DNA of 9,170 bases from WGMK01 sp044359155 (GTDB lineage Bacteria > Hydrogenedentota > Hydrogenedentia > Hydrogenedentales > JAEUWI01), in assembly GCA_044359155.1 (NCBI GenBank), contig JBIKMR010000173.1:1-9170 (forward strand), read 5' to 3'. Below, in pieces: positions 1-9,170 of this stretch. Within the stretch, counting starts at the first letter, position 1. Every line of letters starts with the position of its first letter. Both the position numbers and the translations under genes were made by a program. The notes under the pieces are model-generated. The model was not told the origin of the DNA and did not search any database. It saw nothing but the letters and a program-made list of their open reading frames with translations.

Positions 1-375
1 ATTGCGGGCATCGTTGTCTTGCTGGCTATAAAGTTGCCGGAAGCGCTGCTCCATTTCTTGTAGCGACGCCCCGGAAGGTGGAGGGGGCAGCGGGACGCCC
101 ACGAACGTGGATGCCGCATAGGGAACAGCGGGCAGCGCACCGCGCTCTCGCATGGTCTTCTGTTCTTCCTCGGTGGCGGGCCGCACGATGGAAGCATAGG
201 TTTGCGCCTTTTGGCCATGCGCAATCGCGGCGCGGTGAGCAATTGCGTTTCGGCAAGACTCGACGAACTCGAGCCCGAGCGCAAGGAGGAACAGCCACGC
301 GAGGGCGATGAGGGCCCCGGCGGCCAGGCGGGCTTTCCATTGTTGCGTGGATACAGGCACCCAACGAAACTCCAT
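1..375 (-). CDS. Partial single-pass membrane protein of unknown function (5' part only, runs off window)
   Basis: An open frame of 125 codons starts at ATG 375 and is still open at base 1, so the gene is cut by the window edge. I do not recognise the family. The translation begins MEFRWVPVSTQQWKARLAAG. It has one clear hydrophobic segment at about residues 18-36 (ALIALAWLFLLALGL) preceded by K and R, which suggests an anchor with the N-terminus in the cytoplasm. A polar region rich in A, Q, E and R follows, then a proline run (PLPPPP, about residues 97-102) and a charged helical stretch (LQEMEQRFRQLYSQQ). Such a layout fits a signal-anchor protein with an extracytoplasmic region, but no function can be assigned. 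The start is uncertain: ATG 375 has no Shine-Dalgarno sequence, whereas GTG 360 (codon 6) has GGAG nine bases upstream. The frame is closed upstream by TGA at 426-424. The gene lies directly after the rpoC terminator, so it may depend partly on readthrough. It uses a CTA codon, which rpoBC never does. Confidence 0.7.
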   Translation of the reverse strand, partial: MEFRWVPVSTQQWKARLAAGALIALAWLFLLALGLEFVESCRNAIAHRAAIAHGQKAQTYASIVRPATEEEQKTMRERGALPAVPYAASTFVGVPLPPPPSGASLQEMEQRFRQLYSQQDNDARN

Positions 376-378
376 TGC

Positions 379-420
379 GATAAACAAGAAGGGCGGCCCC
401 ACGCTTTGCGGGGCCGCCCT
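379..420 (-). terminator. Intrinsic terminator after rpoC
   Basis: On the minus strand a perfect 10-bp GC-rich stem (GGGCGGCCCC at 419-410, GGGGCCGCCC at 400-391) encloses a 9-nt loop, which can close further with inner GC pairs. A T-rich but interrupted tail, TTCTTGTTTATC (390-379), follows. It begins 21 nt after the rpoC stop codon. The shape is that of a Rho-independent terminator. The imperfect T-tract suggests that some readthrough into the next gene is possible. There is no comparable T-tract on the plus side. Confidence 0.88.
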
Positions 421-440
421 GAATCATACAGCGATTGGTG

Positions 441-4580
<4,140 letters not shown>

Positions 4581-4583
4581 GGG

Positions 4584-8456
<3,873 letters not shown>

Positions 8457-8463
8457 GCAGACA

Positions 8464-8469
8464 CTCCTT
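8464..8469 (-). promoter_or_regulatory. Ribosome binding site of rpoB
   Basis: AAGGAG (8469-8464) lies seven bases before ATG 8456. It fixes this ATG as the start over the internal ATG at codon 7, which has no comparable site. Confidence 0.85.
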
Positions 8470-8514
8470 CGCGTATCAATTCGCTACGCACAGACAGGGA
8501 AAGCCCGAACGCGT

Positions 8515-8533
8515 GGTTCAATCAGAATGAACC
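8515..8533 (-). repeat. Leader hairpin, 6-bp perfect stem with 7-nt loop
   Basis: On the minus strand GGTTCA (8533-8528), loop TTCTGAT, TGAACC (8520-8515). The first two G of the stem also belong to GACAGG (8537-8532), which can instead pair with CCTGTC (8498-8493) further downstream. The two pairings compete for the same two bases. Whether this forms a regulatory switch is inference; in a GC-rich leader some pairing is expected by chance. Confidence 0.45.
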
Positions 8534-8681
8534 TGTCCGAGGACCCCGCGCCGGGACGTACCTTATCTCCGCGTATGGTTGTGGGAGAACAATGCTTTCG
8601 CGTGCACCCTGCCGCCTTGTGCATAGTTGCGGGGCGGACCTTGCCTGAACACATTTCTCCCTGTTGGGAATGCAGCCTCGC

Positions 8682-8710
8682 AGTATAGCGCGGTTGACTG
8701 CCCTTGTCAA
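8682..8710 (-). promoter_or_regulatory. Sigma-70 type promoter of rpoBC
   Basis: A perfect -35 box TTGACA (8710-8705) is followed, after exactly 17 bases, by the -10 box TATACT (8687-8682), which matches the TATAAT consensus at five of six positions. The predicted start of transcription is near 8674-8677. It sits after the hairpin that closes the upstream gene and points into the rpoB leader. Near-ideal boxes and spacing predict strong, mostly constitutive transcription, as expected for core polymerase genes. I see no second clear promoter nearer to rpoB. Confidence 0.85.
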
Positions 8711-8711
8711 C
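8693..8711. repeat. Perfect inverted repeat over the rpoBC -35 region (possible operator)
   Basis: GTTGAC (8693-8698), seven bases TGCCCTT, GTCAAC (8706-8711). The right arm covers nearly the whole -35 box and the left arm lies in the spacer. Symmetry with 13 bp between arm centres is close to what a dimeric repressor could use. The arms may instead look alike simply because one contains TTGACA. No regulator can be named. Confidence 0.4.
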
Positions 8712-8721
8712 ATGATAGTTA

Positions 8722-8738
8722 CCCCCGTTTTGCGGGGG
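8722..8738 (-). terminator. Hairpin after the upstream small gene, probable terminator
   Basis: On the minus strand CCCCCG (8738-8733), loop CAAAA, CGGGGG (8727-8722), followed by TAACTATCATG. The 6-bp stem is all GC and starts 21 nt after the stop codon of the upstream gene, just before the rpoBC promoter. The tail is A/T-rich but has no run of T, so termination may be partial or need Rho. A second small hairpin, GGCAG/CTGCC (8760-8756 with 8751-8747), directly precedes it at the stop codon. Confidence 0.6.
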
Positions 8739-8759
8739 CCGGAAGGGGCAGAACCCTGC

Positions 8760-9122
8760 CTAACCGCGCAGGTCGAAGCCGCGATAGGGGCGGGCGTGGG
8801 CCACTTCGGGCGGGGCGGCAATGCGGCTATCAATAAAGCTATTGTACCGCTGGCCGCGCACTTCGAGGGCTTCCCGGCCCACCACGCCCTGCTTGAGCAT
8901 GTTTGCCAGCATGGTGAGAAACTCCCCGCCTTCCGGGTCCGCAGCGGCGGCGTGTACGCCGTCATACAGCGCGGCCACATCCCCTGCCGAGCGACCCAGG
9001 TCGAGGGCGGTATCCAGCAGGGCGGCGCTGTCCACGGCGCTGGCCTGGCGCTTGGCAACCGTGGCGAGCGAGATTGTCACCACGTTGCTGCCTGTGCCTA
9101 TGCTGTTTGCCGCCATGACCAT
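8760..9122 (-). CDS. Small soluble protein of unknown function (120 aa)
   Basis: A 120-codon frame from ATG 9122 to TAG 8762-8760. I do not recognise the family. The N-terminal half (about residues 14-60) is Ala/Ser-rich and predicted helical (SLATVAKRQASAVDSAALLD), without a membrane segment or cleavable signal. The middle holds FLTMLANMLKQGVVGREALE, and the C-terminus is basic and aromatic, ending RPYRGFDLRG. The pattern of the N-terminal helix faintly recalls short YjfB-type putative motility proteins, too weakly for a name. Start choice: ATG 9122 has GGAG nine bases upstream; TTG 9137 would add five residues and has a closer, weaker AGGA; ATG 9116 is a third option. An in-frame stop at 9155-9153 excludes anything longer. 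It occupies the place where rplL normally lies, but it is not L7/L12: the length is similar, yet none of the conserved L7/L12 C-terminal motifs are present. A hairpin and a promoter separate it from rpoB. Confidence 0.72.
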   Translation of the reverse strand: MVMAANSIGTGSNVVTISLATVAKRQASAVDSAALLDTALDLGRSAGDVAALYDGVHAAAADPEGGEFLTMLANMLKQGVVGREALEVRGQRYNSFIDSRIAAPPEVAHARPYRGFDLRG

Positions 9123-9131
9123 GAAAGGATG

Positions 9132-9135
9132 CTCC
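9132..9135 (-). promoter_or_regulatory. Probable ribosome binding site of the small upstream gene
   Basis: GGAG (9135-9132) stands nine bases before ATG 9122 and overlaps the alternative TTG start (9137-9135). It favours the ATG start, though the spacing is at the long end. Any promoter of this gene lies beyond the window. Confidence 0.5.
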
Positions 9136-9170
9136 AATGTTTCCTGTTTGGATCATCGGCATATTGTGTC

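Larger units (their letters stand above)
8457..8675 (-). other. Long 5' leader of the rpoBC transcript
   Basis: The stretch between the inferred transcription start (about 8675) and the rpoB start codon is some 218 nt and holds no convincing gene. It contains several short inverted repeats: TGCAC/GTGCA (8623-8619 with 8607-8603), CCGCC/GGCGG (8637-8633 with 8616-8612, which cannot form together with the first), GGTTCA/TGAACC, and GACAGG/CCTGTC (8537-8532 with 8498-8493). The string ATACGCG occurs twice exactly 100 bases apart (8576-8570 and 8476-8470), the second copy running into the rpoB ribosome binding site. A 56-codon ATG frame (8654-8484) is present, but its ribosome binding site is badly spaced. 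I recognise no known riboswitch or ribosomal-protein leader here. The boundaries depend on the predicted promoter. Confidence 0.55.

Noticed and set aside
8567..8576. ATACGCG direct repeat 100 bases apart in the leader as an iteron or att site
   Set aside because: Only seven identical bases, two copies, and the second is part of the rpoB ribosome binding region; chance is sufficient.
8694..8722. Divergent plus-strand promoter using TTGACT at 8694-8699
   Set aside because: At 16-18 bp spacing there is no acceptable -10 box (TAGTTA or AGTTAC), and no plus-strand gene follows.
8522..9058. Minus-strand frame of 178 codons covering the rpoB promoter and leader
   Set aside because: It is off-frame to the 8760-9122 gene, runs through a hairpin and a near-consensus promoter, and its composition (Arg, Pro, Cys, Ser) looks random.
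8962..9162. Alternative minus-strand frame starting at ATG 9162 (MPMIQTGNIG...)
   Set aside because: After the first residues it turns into Arg/Gly/His-rich off-frame sequence overlapping the better frame at 8760-9122. A frameshift joining the two cannot be excluded but nothing supports it.

Overview
The window is a bacterial housekeeping locus with every supported gene on the minus strand. Most of it is the two large RNA polymerase subunit genes, rpoB (beta, 1290 aa) followed by rpoC (beta', 1379 aa). I see no mobile element, CRISPR array, tRNA or rRNA, and no gene cluster that looks like a new system. The unusual points lie in gene context, the rpoB-rpoC junction, the rpoB leader, codon choice and a few RpoB residues.

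Layout in the direction of transcription (high to low coordinates): a small unrecognised soluble protein gene (stop at 8760); a GC-rich hairpin that may end its transcript (8738-8722); a near-consensus sigma-70 promoter (8710-8682) overlapped by a perfect inverted repeat; an untranslated leader of about 218 nt; rpoB (8456-4584); rpoC (4580-441), which starts with TTG three bases after the rpoB stop and in the same frame; an intrinsic terminator (419-391); then the 5' part of an unrecognised single-pass membrane protein gene that runs off the window at base 1.

Organism: a GC-rich (roughly 60%, by eye) Gram-negative-type bacterium. RpoC carries a large insertion in the trigger loop (SI3 type), and RpoB carries a lineage-specific insertion at the position of the E. 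coli beta SI2. Both are known from Proteobacteria, Bacteroidetes, the PVC group and relatives, and not from Firmicutes or Actinobacteria. Remembered sequence flavour resembles PVC or nearby candidate phyla more than Proteobacteria, but this is a weak inference.

The usual ribosomal neighbours are missing: no rplJ/rplL directly before rpoB, and no rpsL directly after rpoC. Here rpoBC looks like a free-standing two-gene transcription unit with its own promoter, leader and terminator. Its products join alpha2 and omega (encoded elsewhere) to form the core RNA polymerase.
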